Source: Linyphia triangularis (Eukaryota; Arthropoda; Arachnida; Araneae; Linyphiidae). Taken from it: 64,000 nucleotides of DNA. Below, piece by piece: positions 1-12,779 of the stretch. Position numbers and translations under genes: made by a program. The stretch's first letter is position 1. Each line of letters opens with the position of its first letter. Below the pieces are notes generated by a model that saw only the letters and a program-made list of their open reading frames with translations, had not been told where the DNA came from and searched no databases. Location: positions 51,317,214-51,381,213 of the forward strand of contig OZ021732.1 in the NCBI GenBank assembly GCA_963978545.1, given 5' to 3'.

Positions 1-1504
1 TTAAGCTATGCAGATCATAATTTTAACTTTTTGAAAATGTTTTGTTTTTTTTTGACAATGAACAAGCGCATGCTATGAATGAAAATGCGCATGCTATGTC
101 AACATGCGATACATAAGACAAAATAATTGTTTGTGATATCAAATTTTATTTTAGACAGCATTTAGTATGATAAACAATTTAAAATTTTCTGCAAAAGCCT
201 GTTTTAAATAAATAACGTCCATGTTGGAAAATGATGATTTAAAAAGGCAATTATGTACGCTATTAGTAAGTGTAAAATAAAAAAAATACTGTTTAAATTA
301 CATTAACTGCAAAGCAACTCGGGTTTTGTCCGTCAATGTAAAATCTTAAAATAGTTAATTTGTAAATAACTATCATAATGAGTTATATAGAACAATTCTA
401 AATTAATATTTAAAAAAAAACTTGAAATACAAATACCATTATTGTTAGCATTAGTGGATTCAGCGATTGCTCACTCCATTTTACATGGACTGCTCATGTT
501 TAACGTGTGCTGCTCTCAGACTTTGGATAAAATCAATCAAGATTTAACAAATCTGCACTGAATATTTTTTTAATATAAATGTTCTCATCCCAAAAAATGG
601 AGATAAAAAAGCCGAGGACAAAGAAAGACATCAAAGCAAATTATAGTTTCAAAATGTTTATACGTATTTGTTGTTAGATCTGTCTATCATATTTAACTTG
701 AATCAAATAGTTGTAGACATCTCAAATTTATTGTCGTAAATTCACACGTAGCCAACCATTATGTCGCCTTTATGTTATTGAGACTTTTTACCTCTTTGTA
801 ACATATTCTGTATAATCAAAGTTAAGTTATCCCATGGGTATGGTAGTATAACTTAAGAGCCACAAAATTTACATAAGTTAATCAACAGCCCCCCCCCCCC
901 CCAGTAAAACTCTGTATCCACCCTTCATTGTTAGAAATAGTATAAGCAAAATATTGCACTTTTGTTCGTTACCATTTGTGAATAAGAATGCCAAGTAGTA
1001 AATATGAAATTTTAGAACAATTTTTTAAGCTTTAAAATACACTTTTTACATGTTTCTACAGTCTTTAATTAAACATGCCAATTCTAAAAAAAAGCAGATA
1101 ATAAAGTTGCAGACACAAATGGTAGAATAATAGTGTTGCTTTGTTAGATGATACAAATCATGATTTTAGTTTGTAATTAAAATGTACAATTTATTAGAAA
1201 AAAATTAAGATTTTCAAAAATTTGGATAAGATTTAGATACTAAATTATTGGTTAAAAAAATACAATCTGCTTTCAGAAAATTACAAAAGACTTGGATTAC
1301 TAAAGGCCAATTGTAACTATGTGATACAAAATAAAAAAAATCCTTTGCAAATGTTTATTGCAACTCCATAAATGTCAATTGTAGATGGTATATTAAAATA
1401 ACTTATAACCCAATTGAATTTTAAGGTTCCAGTTTATAAATTCAAAATGAAAATCAAAGTTTTCTTTTAATGTTTCAATTATTGAAATTATGGTACTTTT
1501 CCAC

Positions 1505-1664
1505 TAAAGAGGGCCGTTGGCAATATCCAAGTACGGTACAGATTCTTCCATTTTTGAGTAACAAGTGAACTGCCTATGGTTGCCATAATTTGGCGCAGTT
1601 ATATGTAAACAATTCTTGGTGTAGAATCCGTGCTGTACTTGGATATTGCCAACGGCCCCCTTTA
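1505..1664. mobile_element. MITE-like palindromic element, 160 bp
   Basis: The arms at about 1505-1546 and 1623-1664 are reverse complements over about 36 bases, sharing the core GGCCGTTGGCAATATCCAAG. The outer edges read TAAAG and CTTTA, so a TA target duplication is possible. There is no coding capacity. It is most likely a non-autonomous DNA-transposon remnant; the superfamily is not assignable from one copy. Confidence 0.55.
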
Positions 1665-2263
1665 ACAGAAAAGTAACAACATTACCTTTATCTTCCTCAT
1701 ACAAATTTAAATTTACTAATTATTTGTTATTCATGCATGGTAACAATTCTAGCACTACATAAGCTTGTTTGTGGATGCATGGGAAATAGTTGTCTTCGGT
1801 ATCTGTGAAAGATCATTTCTGGGCAAGATATCAATAGCCTTAAAACAAAATTGTGTTTGAGCCCCCCCCCCCCCCCTTTAAATTTTATTTTTCAGCCAAG
1901 CAGAGGTATTTTACAGTGTAAATTGCAACATATTATTAAAGGCTGAAAAACACAATCCAAGGTGTGACAGTAAAAAAAGCCCTTCTGTGCAGCCAAAAAA
2001 AATTTCAAGGCGAACAATTAAAAAGATATGTACTAATGCAACTGACATTGGTGAAGTTGTCACTTTGTTTACCTTGATTTAAGGCATGGTTTTAAGTGGC
2101 AGGCTAGCAAAATGTTTTTTAGTGTTTTGTACTGAATGTCCACACACTATTATAGAAGTGTTTTGCCTCCAAAAGATCACTATTCAGGTGTCCTCGCTCT
2201 TTGAAAAATCATAATTAACTATTGCCATCACCTTGAATATTAGAATAAAACACATAAGCTGTA

Positions 2264-2636
2264 TAGGACCCCATTGTCGACTTTTTTTTCCTTTTGCGAC
2301 TAAAATTAAGCGTCAAGGCAAAGATGTTGACAGTGGAGTATGTAACTTGCATAATATAAGAGATGGAAAGTGCAATGTAAACAAAATAAATTCCAGTTTA
2401 GCAATTAGCATAATATTAAAAATTGGAAGTAGAGTGCAAACAAAACTCTTAAAAAAGGTAAATGCAGCTTAGATTAAATAATATTGGTATTCTTCTATTA
2501 GATGTGTACCAGATAAAAATTGCCTAATTGTGTGATAATTCATCCAAACAAACAACCAATATAGGGATACCCAGAAATTGAAAAAAGCACCAACACCGCC
2601 AATTCAACTCATAAAAAATCCCCAATGGGGGTCCTA
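2264..2636. mobile_element. MITE-like element with TA flanks, 373 bp
   Basis: The left end reads TAGGACCCCATTG and the right end is its reverse complement with one extra base. Both ends are flanked by TA, as for Tc1/mariner-type insertion. The open frame spanning the left half has no recognisable motif. The call rests on two short termini only. Confidence 0.4.
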
Positions 2637-3356
2637 TACTGCTATAGAAGTACTAATAAATATTACAAACAGAAATTTTAATATGCTAAAGACCATTTTT
2701 AATTTTTTTTAATTTTATCCCTTTCTGATTATTACTGCATAGCAAAATCTTTTCCAAACTTTTTAAAGTAAAATAGTTCATGTCTTGAGTTCAGTTTGAT
2801 TGAAATCATTTTTCTTTTGTGGTAGCAATATGGTTTCAACATTCATTTTAATATCTTATTTTTATTTGTGTTCATCCTTTATCATTCAATGCAGTAACAC
2901 ATATTTTAGCTTACTCACACTAAATCATCAATAGTGCATAAACTTAACAAGTTTTGAATTTAGTTCTAAATACAAATTTTTTATTTGTATGATGTTAAAA
3001 CAGTTTGATATATTCTAAAAAGTAATCAGTATTTTTGTACATCGTAATAGGTGATATTTATATACAAAAAAATAGTATTTTAATTTATATAAATTAAATA
3101 ATCTTCATGCGAATTATGTATTTGAACATGAGGCAGTAAAAAAAAAAGAATAATTCCTTCATTTTTTCGGTAAAAGTACACTTTTGCACATTTAAAACTC
3201 GCTTCCAAAACTCATGACAAATGTAAACAAGTAGCAGACGACGATCTTCTTAACTGGACGTTCGTAAAATACACCGATAACTGACTTAACGATTTAATCC
3301 GATTCTAGTTTACTCAGTTTTCGTGACCAAAAAAAATTACGTTTACGAACGCACCC

Positions 3357-5395
3357 AGTTGTAGTGTGTTCACACGTGACTTTGCAATACAATATTAGTA
3401 ATATACATTTCCAAAAAGAAATATTTATCACTTTGAATAGAAAAATGACGATTTTTTTTATTTATATAAGTATTATTCTCAATTTTGTAAATTTTAAATG
3501 TATTATCCATATTTTATTGAAGAATTTATATTTTTTTTCTTCTTCTTTCAGAATGGTTTAGGAAAAACATTTCATTTTAGTCAGAACAATGTTTTCAAAG
3601 AGATGGAAATACGCAACTTTTCGATATATCAACCTTCAAATACTTTGAAATTGATTCTATTTGTTACAACCGGTTGTAATTTAAAGCTATACTGTACTAT
3701 GCAAGCGATATTATATATCTTAGCTACTTACTGTCTATGTTAAAATTTATATTACCAATAAACTTGTAAGAAATTAATATGTCTATGTTAGTTATATTAA
3801 TCAAGATAGTTTTTATTGTACAATGATACTTACTTAAGTTGATGAATGGCAACACAGAACTAGCTGCTAATGCTGAATAGAGATGTGATAACTGATTTTG
3901 GATACTCTAATGCCTAAATAAGAGAGAAAAAGTAACATACTTGAACATCTTACAACTAAGAATTCAAAAGTGAACGTGAAAGTTTACTTTACAAATAAAA
4001 ATCATGTCTTTAAAATGTGTACGAATATCACTAAATAAGAGAAAAAAGTAACATACTTAAACTCTTTACGGCAAATAAGTTTAACATTAACGTAAAATAT
4101 TTACTTTACACATAAAAATCACTTTAAAATGTGTAAAAATATCGCTAAATAAGAGAAAAAAAGTAACTTACTTAAAATTTCTAAGATATATATTTAACCT
4201 TTACGCGAAAATTCCCTTCATATATAAAAATCACGACTTTAAAATATGACATGCAAGAGAAAAGTAACGTACTTAAACTTTCTACGACAAATAGCTTTAA
4301 GATTAACGTAAAATTTTACTTTGCACATAAAAATCCCGACTTTAAAATATGTAGAAATATCGCTAAATAAAAGAAGAAGAAAAAAGTAACATACTTAAAC
4401 TTTGAACGACAAATAACTTTGACATTAACGTAAATTTTTTTCTTCACATATAAAAATCACGACATTAAAATGTGACGTGTAAGAAGAATTAGCATACTTA
4501 AAATTTCTACGAAAAAAATTTTAACCTTTAAGCGAAAATTTACTACATACATAAAAATCATGTCTTTAAAATATGTAAAAATATTGCTAAATAAAAGAAA
4601 AAACTAACATACTTAAACTTTGAACGACAAATAACTTTGACATTAACGTAAAAATTTTTCTTCACATATAAAAATCACGACATTAAAATGTGACATGTAA
4701 GAAGAATTAGCATACTTAAAATGACTACGATAAATAATTTTAACATTTGCGTGAAAATTTAATACATATATATATAAATATCATGTCTTTGAAATATCGC
4801 TAAATAAAAGAAAAAAGTAACATACTTAAACTTTCTACGACAAATAACTTTAACATTAACGCAAAAATTTACTTTACATATAAAAATCACGACTTTAAAT
4901 TTGACATGTATGAGGAAAGTATAACATACCTATAATTTCTACGACAAAGAATTCAAACATTGCCATTCATGTCTTTAAAATGTATAATGACAACTCGAAC
5001 TTTTAGAAAAAAGAAACACTAAAAATTTACAAGGCAAAGAATTTAAAATTGAACGTGAAAATTAACTTTACATGTACAATCATACTCTTATATCAACGAT
5101 AAATAAGATAAAAAAGAAGCTCTAAAAATTTATAAGGCAAAAAATTTAAATAATACGCGAAAATTTACCTCACATATAAAAATTATGTCTTTCAAATGTG
5201 TAAGAATAACGCTAAATTAGAGAAAAAGAAATATTAAAAATTTATAAGGTAAGGAATTGAAACAATACGCGAAAATTTATTTCACACATAACATTTTTAT
5301 CTTTAAAATGTGTAAGAATAATGCTAAATTAGAGAAGAAAAAAAAATAACATACTTAAACTTTCTTCGACAAAAATTTAAACAATACACGAAATT
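3357..5395 (+). repeat. Left arm of the giant inverted repeat
   Basis: The outer ~550 bases (3357-3910) are non-repetitive and match 10580-11133 inverted almost base for base. The inner part is a tandem array of ~115 bp units. This arm carries about three more units than the matching stretch of the right arm; a ~220 bp segment is visibly duplicated (about 4380-4510 and 4600-4730). Confidence 0.8.
3919..5395 (+). repeat. Tandem array, ~115 bp units (left arm)
   Basis: Successive units share a purine-rich AAGAGAAAAAAGTAAC block, ATACTTAAACTTTCTACGAC and CATAAAAATCACGACTTTAA. Unit starts near 3919, 4036 and 4150 give the period. About 13 diverged units are present, with no coding capacity. Confidence 0.75.
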
Positions 5396-6090
5396 TTGAA
5401 AGAGGTCGGATAGCTTCAACTATTCTACACCTGATTGGAAAACACTTATAACGTGTATGAGAAAAAAATTTCAATTACCAGATGAGAAAAATTTTCTTGT
5501 AATAATCAATGAAATTGGATAGTTATACTTTGGTTCGAAGCAATTTTCGTTTCAAGCATATGATTTGTTGCTAAGTCGAAATAAATACACTTTAAATCAA
5601 TGCTTAGTATCTTTTCTTTTATTCTTACTATGATCATTCTTATATTGAAGGATGATTTTTCGAAAGTCAACATATTTGAAAATAAATATATCTATAGTGT
5701 AACATATCAAGTTGAAGTTACGTGGAATACTATTGGAATCAGCATTAGAAATTCAATCAATCAATTTATTCATGGGATATTGACCATCACGTGAATATCT
5801 CCCCGCAACATTGGTTTCTCTTATCGGTATATGATTACGCATGTTTGTGATCTTAACGTATATCAATGTGTTATTTTTTTATATGTGAAAAAAGGAAACT
5901 TTTCCACATATATTGATAATTATCATGTTTATTCAGTTTGATACCAACTGAGATGACATAATATAAATTGTTAAATGTGCTATAGTTTTAATATATGTGT
6001 TCCCACTTAAAAGCATGTTTGATTTTAAATTTTGTTTAAACTTTCTCCTAAAAATTTTTATAGCGGACCTCAGCGCATTTTTTTTTTTTT

Positions 6091-6500
6091 TTAATTTCTG
6101 GTAAAGTACTTCGAAACATTCACATCTTTCAAAGTTGTATCTTCTATATTTTCAGTAAAACTTCTCACATTATACATGAATTTCAAGAAATTTGCTATGT
6201 CTAAGTTTGGTTTTTTTTTTTTTTTTTTAATGTATAGATATTTCATCATTGTCATTCTATGATAAGATATCAAGTTGGTTCTTAATAAGAAAGAGTGTAT
6301 TTTCTTGTCATAAGCAAGAAAAACGAAGTTAATATAAGTCAATGATAATTCTCATTTACGAATTTCTTGTCGTCTTCAACTTTTTTCAACACATTTCACT
6401 CAACTTCTATTTTCACTACATCTATCACTTTGTCATACTTCTTTACAGTTATAGTATGTATCAGTTCAAGTCGCTGTTTAAATTTACATCATTGATTTAT
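6091..6500 (-). pseudogene. Relic of a small Polinton gene
   Basis: The minus-strand frame at 6091-6342 contains PNLDIANFLKFMYN and TTLKDVNVSKYFTRN. These align with PNSNIVDFFDYMYS and TVLKDLNVPKQFIGN of the Polinton gene at 17635-18063. The DNA also aligns: ATGATAAGATATCAAGTTGG here against ATGATAAGATATCAGGTTGA at 17886. Similarity fades upstream of about 6500, near the start of the homologous gene. Poly-T runs and stops break the frame. This is the key evidence tying the giant inverted-repeat element to Polintons. Confidence 0.65.
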
Positions 6501-7740
6501 TCAGTTCACTCAATCTCTTAGGTCATAATAATTTCATTAAATTTATACGATTCATAAAAAAAAAAAAAACTACTCATTACACATGAACTTAATTTTATTG
6601 CACTGGGAAGAAAAACTATAGAAATTTGGACAATAAAAATCTATTAATACAGCTAATAAATTAAATTTTCGACAAGTATGATAGGATATAAAAATTGTAT
6701 TTTTTCGTTTTTCTGCTAAAGTTTAAGTTCTCTGTTAGACAATAAAACGTTTGCCTAGAATAAAATCATAAATTATTCATCATTTATGTACCAACAGTAA
6801 AATTATCATTTACATTTTTGTATATTTTTCTTTTTAACATGACAATGTTTTACATGTAAAGTTTATTTAATAGTAATTTCCGACTTGAAAATGTAGATAG
6901 CATTTATTTTCGATGAGTTTGATTTCAACTGACTAATATATTTCAACATTCGAAGCATATGCGAGTTATGTGAATGAAACTTAGCTAAATTTCAGTAATT
7001 AAGTTGTGAAGTTTTATCTTTGCCATAGAAAATATATTTATTTTTTACTGATTTTTGTTAAGTGCTACGACGATCTTTTACAAAGTATGTCTTCTTGCAA
7101 CATGAGAAAAGATGCGAAATGATAAGGACTTCTCTGGTATGCTTTCAATTCCTTGAGAAATAAATTTAGCTTAACTACAAGACTTGTTTCGATTCTGAAG
7201 TATGCTATTTCCTATCGTAATTTATAATTTTACATGATACTTGGTTTAAAAGTTGAAAAAGTTTGCACAAATTTCCTCTGCTTCACTGAAAATTATCGGT
7301 CACAAGCAATAAAAATTTCACCTTGACTAATGTTATGAGTGTGTTAATTATCATGAGTAATATCAGTTTTATTTGTGTCTTTCGAAAGCGAGCATTCATA
7401 AATTTAAAAGTATATTTCAAACTATTTTCAAAATATAAGTATATTTTACAAGTTTTTTCCGGAATGAACTTTGCTCCAGTTATATTAATATTGAATATTC
7501 ATCTTACAAAATAAGCGTCTTGTAAAACAAAATTCCGTTTCAGTTTTTCTGAAATTTATGTATAAGTTATTTAGAAATTATGGATGGAAGTTAAAAATCT
7601 CTATATTAATGATATATTGTCAGCAACTCTCAAATAAAAAAAAATTTCACGTATAATTTAGTTTGTCCAGATGATGTTCAATTTTACGTAGTAACAAACT
7701 CTACATTTTTCAAATTTATGCTAGTTTTTCACAAGAAAAA

Positions 7741-7887
<147 letters not shown>

Positions 7888-8878
7888 TTCTTTAAGTTTG
7901 CCTAGCAAACTTTTTTCAGTATTTAAATTTTCTAAGTATATTTCATCACATGAGTAGTTAACTATTTCCACTAAGGAAAATATCTTATTATTTCAGTTTG
8001 TTTGACTGATGTTAGATTTTTATGTTTCTGATTGGTGATTTGCATATACTCTTTTAAAAACTTTACACAATTCGTAACATATATGTTAGAAATAATAGTA
8101 TATCGCATCTGAGATTGAAAAAATTTATAACTATTATCATGTAAAGAAGGTTAAATTTTAAAAACATGTCATTGAATATGAGTGTTACCATGAAAAAAGT
8201 TAAATAAATTACTTGTGATTTCCTTTCAGAGTATAAAAAGTTATGTAGTTTACATATAAATCTCAAGTTTCTTTCAAATTATCTTAAGATGTTTTAAAAG
8301 TCTTGCAGGCGATTTTCAAAACTTGAATGCATATCTCCAATGTATTTAATATCTACAATTTATTTAATATTTTCACCCAATTCACCTTTCTTAGATTGAT
8401 AAGTAAAATAAACCATAGTCAGCATGTATTGCACGAGTTAATACGACACCTTAACCTATATTATTACAAAGTAAATTGTCTAAGTCTTTCTTGAAGTAAC
8501 ATAAATTTCCAACTTATATTGATTTTCCGATTGAAAAGTAGAGGTGAAATTTTTTCTTTGGAGTATCTATAACTATAATATTTATTTTGAATCTCTTACT
8601 ATTTTTCTTCTATGTAACAATTTTGTTAAGTTTTAATCGTATTGTAGCATATAATCCCACTGAGTTTGAACAATATTCAATGTTTTAGATAATAGAAAAG
8701 TTTTCAAGTAGAAATGATCTTAAATTCTCCAAGTGAATCATACTTTTTGGAAGAAAATTCATGCGAATTCTACCTTCACTTACTAATGTGTCTTTGAAAT
8801 CCACTTCATTCCTTCCAAGTTTTCACAAACATTTCATTATGAGAAAAGGCAAAGTAGGAAAACGATAATCTCAAAGAC

Positions 8879-9065
8879 CTGCTGACACACCACAGCATCA
8901 CCCGCTGCTTGCGCGTCGATGCTGCTGTTCTTGCTGTACAAGTCTCCCGACCTGTTTGAACAAGTTTTAACGTGACTCATCCTCCGGTCTAAAAATGCCG
9001 GCAAGTGGCGTATCACCTACCGTTAACATGATTGGCTAATTACCGTCACATGCTTATCATCCCGT
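8879..9065. other. GC-richer island inside the giant element
   Basis: A ~190-base segment with several CG dinucleotides (GCGCGTCGATGC, CCGGTCTAAAAATGCCGG) sits in otherwise very AT-rich DNA, just inside the right arm array. I find no open frame or known motif. It may be an unrelated insert or a remnant of a regulatory region. Confidence 0.4.
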
Positions 9066-9079
9066 TTATAGACGTGAAT

Positions 9080-11133
9080 TTTAAATGTAAAGTAAATTTT
9101 TACGCTAACGCTTAAATTCTTTGCTATAGAAAGTTCAAGTATGTTAGTTTTTTTTTCTCTTATATGTTACATTTTAAACACATGATGCGAAATTTTTACG
9201 TTATGCTTAACTTAGAAATTTTTAAGTATGTTACTTTTTCTTTTATTTAACATTAACCTAAGATTTAATTGTATATGAGAAGTAAATTGTCCCGTTAAAG
9301 TTTAAAGACATGATATTTATAAGTGAAGTAAATTTTCGTGTAAAGGTTAAAATTCTTTATCTTTGAAATTTTTATTCTGTTAAATTTCCCATTATTTACC
9401 ATTAACCTAAGAAAATAATTGTGTATGAAAATTTCGCGTATTGTTTAAATTTTTGTCGAAGAAAGTTTAAGTATGTTATTTTTTTCTTCTTCTCTAATTT
9501 AGCATTATTCTTACACATTTTAAAGATAAAAATTTTATGTGTGAAATAAATTTTCGCGTATTGTTTCAATTCCTTACCTTATAAATTTTTAGTATTTCTT
9601 TTTCTCTAATTTAGCGTTATTCTTACACATTTGAAAGACATAATTTTTATATGTGAGTTAAATTTTCGCGAATTATTTAAATTTTTTGCCTTATAAATTT
9701 TTAGAGCTTCTTTTTTATCTTATTTATCGTTGATATAAGAGTATGATTGTACATGTAAAGTTAATTTTCACGTTCAATTTTAAATTCTTTGCCTTGTAAA
9801 TTTTTAGTGTTTCTTTTTTCTAAAAGTTCGAGTTGTCATTATACATTCTAAGACATGAATGGCAATGTTTGAATTCTTTGTCGTAGAAATTATAGGTATG
9901 TTATACTTTCCTCCTACATGTCAAATTTAAAGTCGTGATTTTTATATGTAAAGTAAATTTTTGCGTTAATGTTAAAGTTATTTGTCGTAGAAAGTTTAAG
10001 TATGTTACTTTTTTCTTTTATTTAGCGATATTTCAAAGACATGATTTTTATATATGTAGTAAATTTTCACTCAAATGTTAAAATTATTTATCGTAGTCAT
10101 TTTAAGTATGCTAATTCTTCTTACATGTCACATTTTAATGTCGTGATTTTTATATGTGAAGAACAAATTTTACGTTAATGTCAAAGTTATTTGTCGTTCA
10201 AAGTTTAAGTATGTTACTTTTTTTTTCTTCTTTTATTTAGCGATATTTCTACATATTTTAAAGTCGGGATTTTTATGTGCAAAGTAAAATTTTACGTTAA
10301 TCTCAAAGCTATTTGTCGTAGAAAGTTTAAGTACGTTACTTTTCTCTTGCATGTCATATTTTAAAGTCGTGATTTTTATATATGAAGGGAATTTTCGCGT
10401 AAAGGTTAAATATATATCTTGGAAATTTTAAATATGTTACTTTTTTCTCTTATTTAGTGATATTCGTACACATTTTAAAGACATGATTTTTATTTGTAAA
10501 GTAAACTTTCACGTTCACTTTTGAATTCTTAGTTGTAAGATGTTCAAGTATGTTACTTTTTCTCTCTTATTTAGGCATTAGAGTATCCAAAATCAGTTAT
10601 CACATCTCTATTCAGCATTAGCAGCTAGTTCTGTGTTGCCATTCATCAACTTAAGTAAGTATCATTGTACAATAAAAACTATCTTGATTAATATAACTAA
10701 CATAGACATATTAATTTCTAACAAGTTTATTGGTAATATAAATTTTAACATAGACAGTAAGTAGCTAAGATATATAATATCGCTCGCATAGTACAGTATA
10801 GCTTTGAATTATAACCGGTTGTAACAAGTAGAATCAATTTCAAAGTATTTGAAGGTTGATATATCGAAAAGTTATGTATTTCCATCTCTTTGAAAATATT
10901 GTTCTGACTAAAATGAAATGTTTTTTCCTAAACCATTCTGGAAGAAGAAGAAAAAAATTATAGATTCCTCAATAAAATATGGATAATACATTTAAAATTT
11001 ACAAAATTGAGAATAATACTTATATAAATAAAAAAAAATCGACATTTTTCTATTCAAAGTGATAAATATTTCTTTTTGGAAATGTATATTACTAATATTG
11101 TATTGCAAAGTCACGTGTGAACACACTACAACT
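9080..11133 (-). repeat. Right arm of the giant inverted repeat
   Basis: This is the reverse complement of the left arm from 11133 inward to about 9425, followed by about three further units (9080-9425) with no partner on the left. The outer ~550 bases match 3357-3910; the ~115 bp units occupy about 9080-10575. Confidence 0.8.
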
Positions 11134-11639
11134 ACTAATTCCCTTCAACAGGGTCAGACTAACTCAACCTAAAAATAATTGTAAAATCATTGCTTTAACT
11201 TCCATAATGGGTTTCAGTTGCTGAATATTAAAAATTAATTCTAGTCTAAGTTTTTTTTGTTGTGTATTCAATCCCTCAAAAACTATGACAATAAAAGAAA
11301 AAAAACTTTTTAATGACATGTTAAGCTCTGTAAAAGAAATTTTCACGTTAAGATTGCAAAGTTTAAATTTTTTATCTCATAAATTTTAATTTATATTTAC
11401 ATTTCATACTGTTATTGAGAAAATAATGAGACTTTATGTGTCTAACATTGATTAAACCTGATTCCTTAAAAGTGTCTTGCGGTTATATCTCTAAACATTA
11501 GTTTAAATGTGTTAAGCACTTATAAAAAAAAATCAACTCAATCCGAAACTTTACGCATTTGTGTTAATATATAATCTTTGCATGTATTTGAAGTTTTCAA
11601 TGGTGAAGCATGAAAAGTTATAAACTGTGTAATTTATGT
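11134..11639. other. Non-coding spacer
   Basis: AT-rich sequence between the giant inverted-repeat element and the orphan Polinton terminus. No gene or repeat recognised. Confidence 0.6.
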
Positions 11640-12779
11640 TCCTTCCTACCACTAGATGGCGCCGCAATTACATTAAACTTAGTAGAAAACTGTCTTACTA
11701 AACTGTATAGTCAATGAGAAGAGCATTTGAAATCACGTGACATATTCTAACCAATCAGAAGCGAGCTTTTATTTCAACCAATCAAAGGATACTTAGCTAT
11801 ATCAGGATACAAGATGTTGCCATTCCTTAAACTTTGATATAAAGCAAATCGTGACGTCATCCCCACTACATTAACACTGTGACGTCACTGGTAAAACAGC
11901 CTATCACTCTAAGTTATTCACTTAAAAGTAGCCCTAGAACAACTCAACTCCATCCCGCCTAAAACTTAGCATATTCCTATTGCTGCCATCGTCTTAAAGG
12001 TAAATTTTGTAAAATCATGAATGACGTCATACTCACTGTGACGTCACTAGTAAAAATACCTATACCTCTAAGTTATTCGTTTAGAAGTAGCCCTAGAACA
12101 ACTCAACTCCACCTTAAAGGTAAATCGAAACTAAAAAGTGTTGCCACCGCTCAAAACTTTGATATAAAACAAATTATGACGTCATACCCACTGTGACGTC
12201 ACGCAATAAAAGTCTATCACTCTAAGTTATTCACTTAGAAGCAGTCCTAGAACAACTCAACTCCGCCTTAAAGGTAAATCGAAACTAAAGTGTTGCCACC
12301 GCTCAAAACTTTGATATAAAACAAATTATGACGTCATACCCACAGTGACGTCACGCAATAAAAGCCTATCACTCTAAGTTATTCACTTAGAAGCAGTCGT
12401 AGAACAACTCAACCTCATTTAACTGGAATCAAAAACTAAAAAGTGTTGCCATCGCTCAAAACTTTGATATAAAACAAATTATGACGTCATACCCAATGTG
12501 ACGTCACGCAATAAAAGCCTATCACTCTAACTTATTCGCTAAGAAGCAGCCCTAGAACAACTCAACTCCATCTTAAAGATAAACCGAAACTGAAAAGTGT
12601 TGCCACCGCTCAAAACTTTGATACAAAACAAATTATGACGTTATTCCCACTGTGACGTCATACACAAACAGCTTATAACGAAACCGAAACTAAAACAGCA
12701 GCAGGATGGAAACAACTCAACTCCCGGTGACGTCATATCCGGTCCCGCCCTGGCTCAGGAGCCCTATTTTCTAACTACT
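11640..12779 (-). repeat. Orphan Polinton terminal repeat
   Basis: The right edge (GAGCCCTATTTTCTAACTACT, ending 12779) matches the right terminus of the Polinton ending at 30988. Inward there are about six ~153 bp units (gatataaaa at 12161, 12313 and 12466). Each normally has two TGACGTCA palindromes, a GTTGCCAC block and AGAACAACTCAACTCC, the same unit as in the intact Polinton's terminal repeats. The inner part (11720-11800) has CCAATCA motifs like those near 17420-17500. No Polinton genes lie to its left and no second end is in the window, so this is a solo terminus or the stump of a deleted element from a related, distinct family. Confidence 0.75.

Larger units (their letters stand above)
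1..3356. other. AT-rich non-coding region
   Basis: No open frame here has a recognisable motif or length above about 80 codons. The stretch holds two short inverted-repeat elements listed separately and two poly-C tracts near 890 and 1862. I see no gene. Confidence 0.7.

Noticed and set aside
3364..3743. Two overlapping plus-strand frames in the left arm of the giant inverted repeat
   Set aside because: AT-rich, no motifs and no support as a gene beyond being in a duplicated arm; the matching right arm carries differences that do not favour coding.
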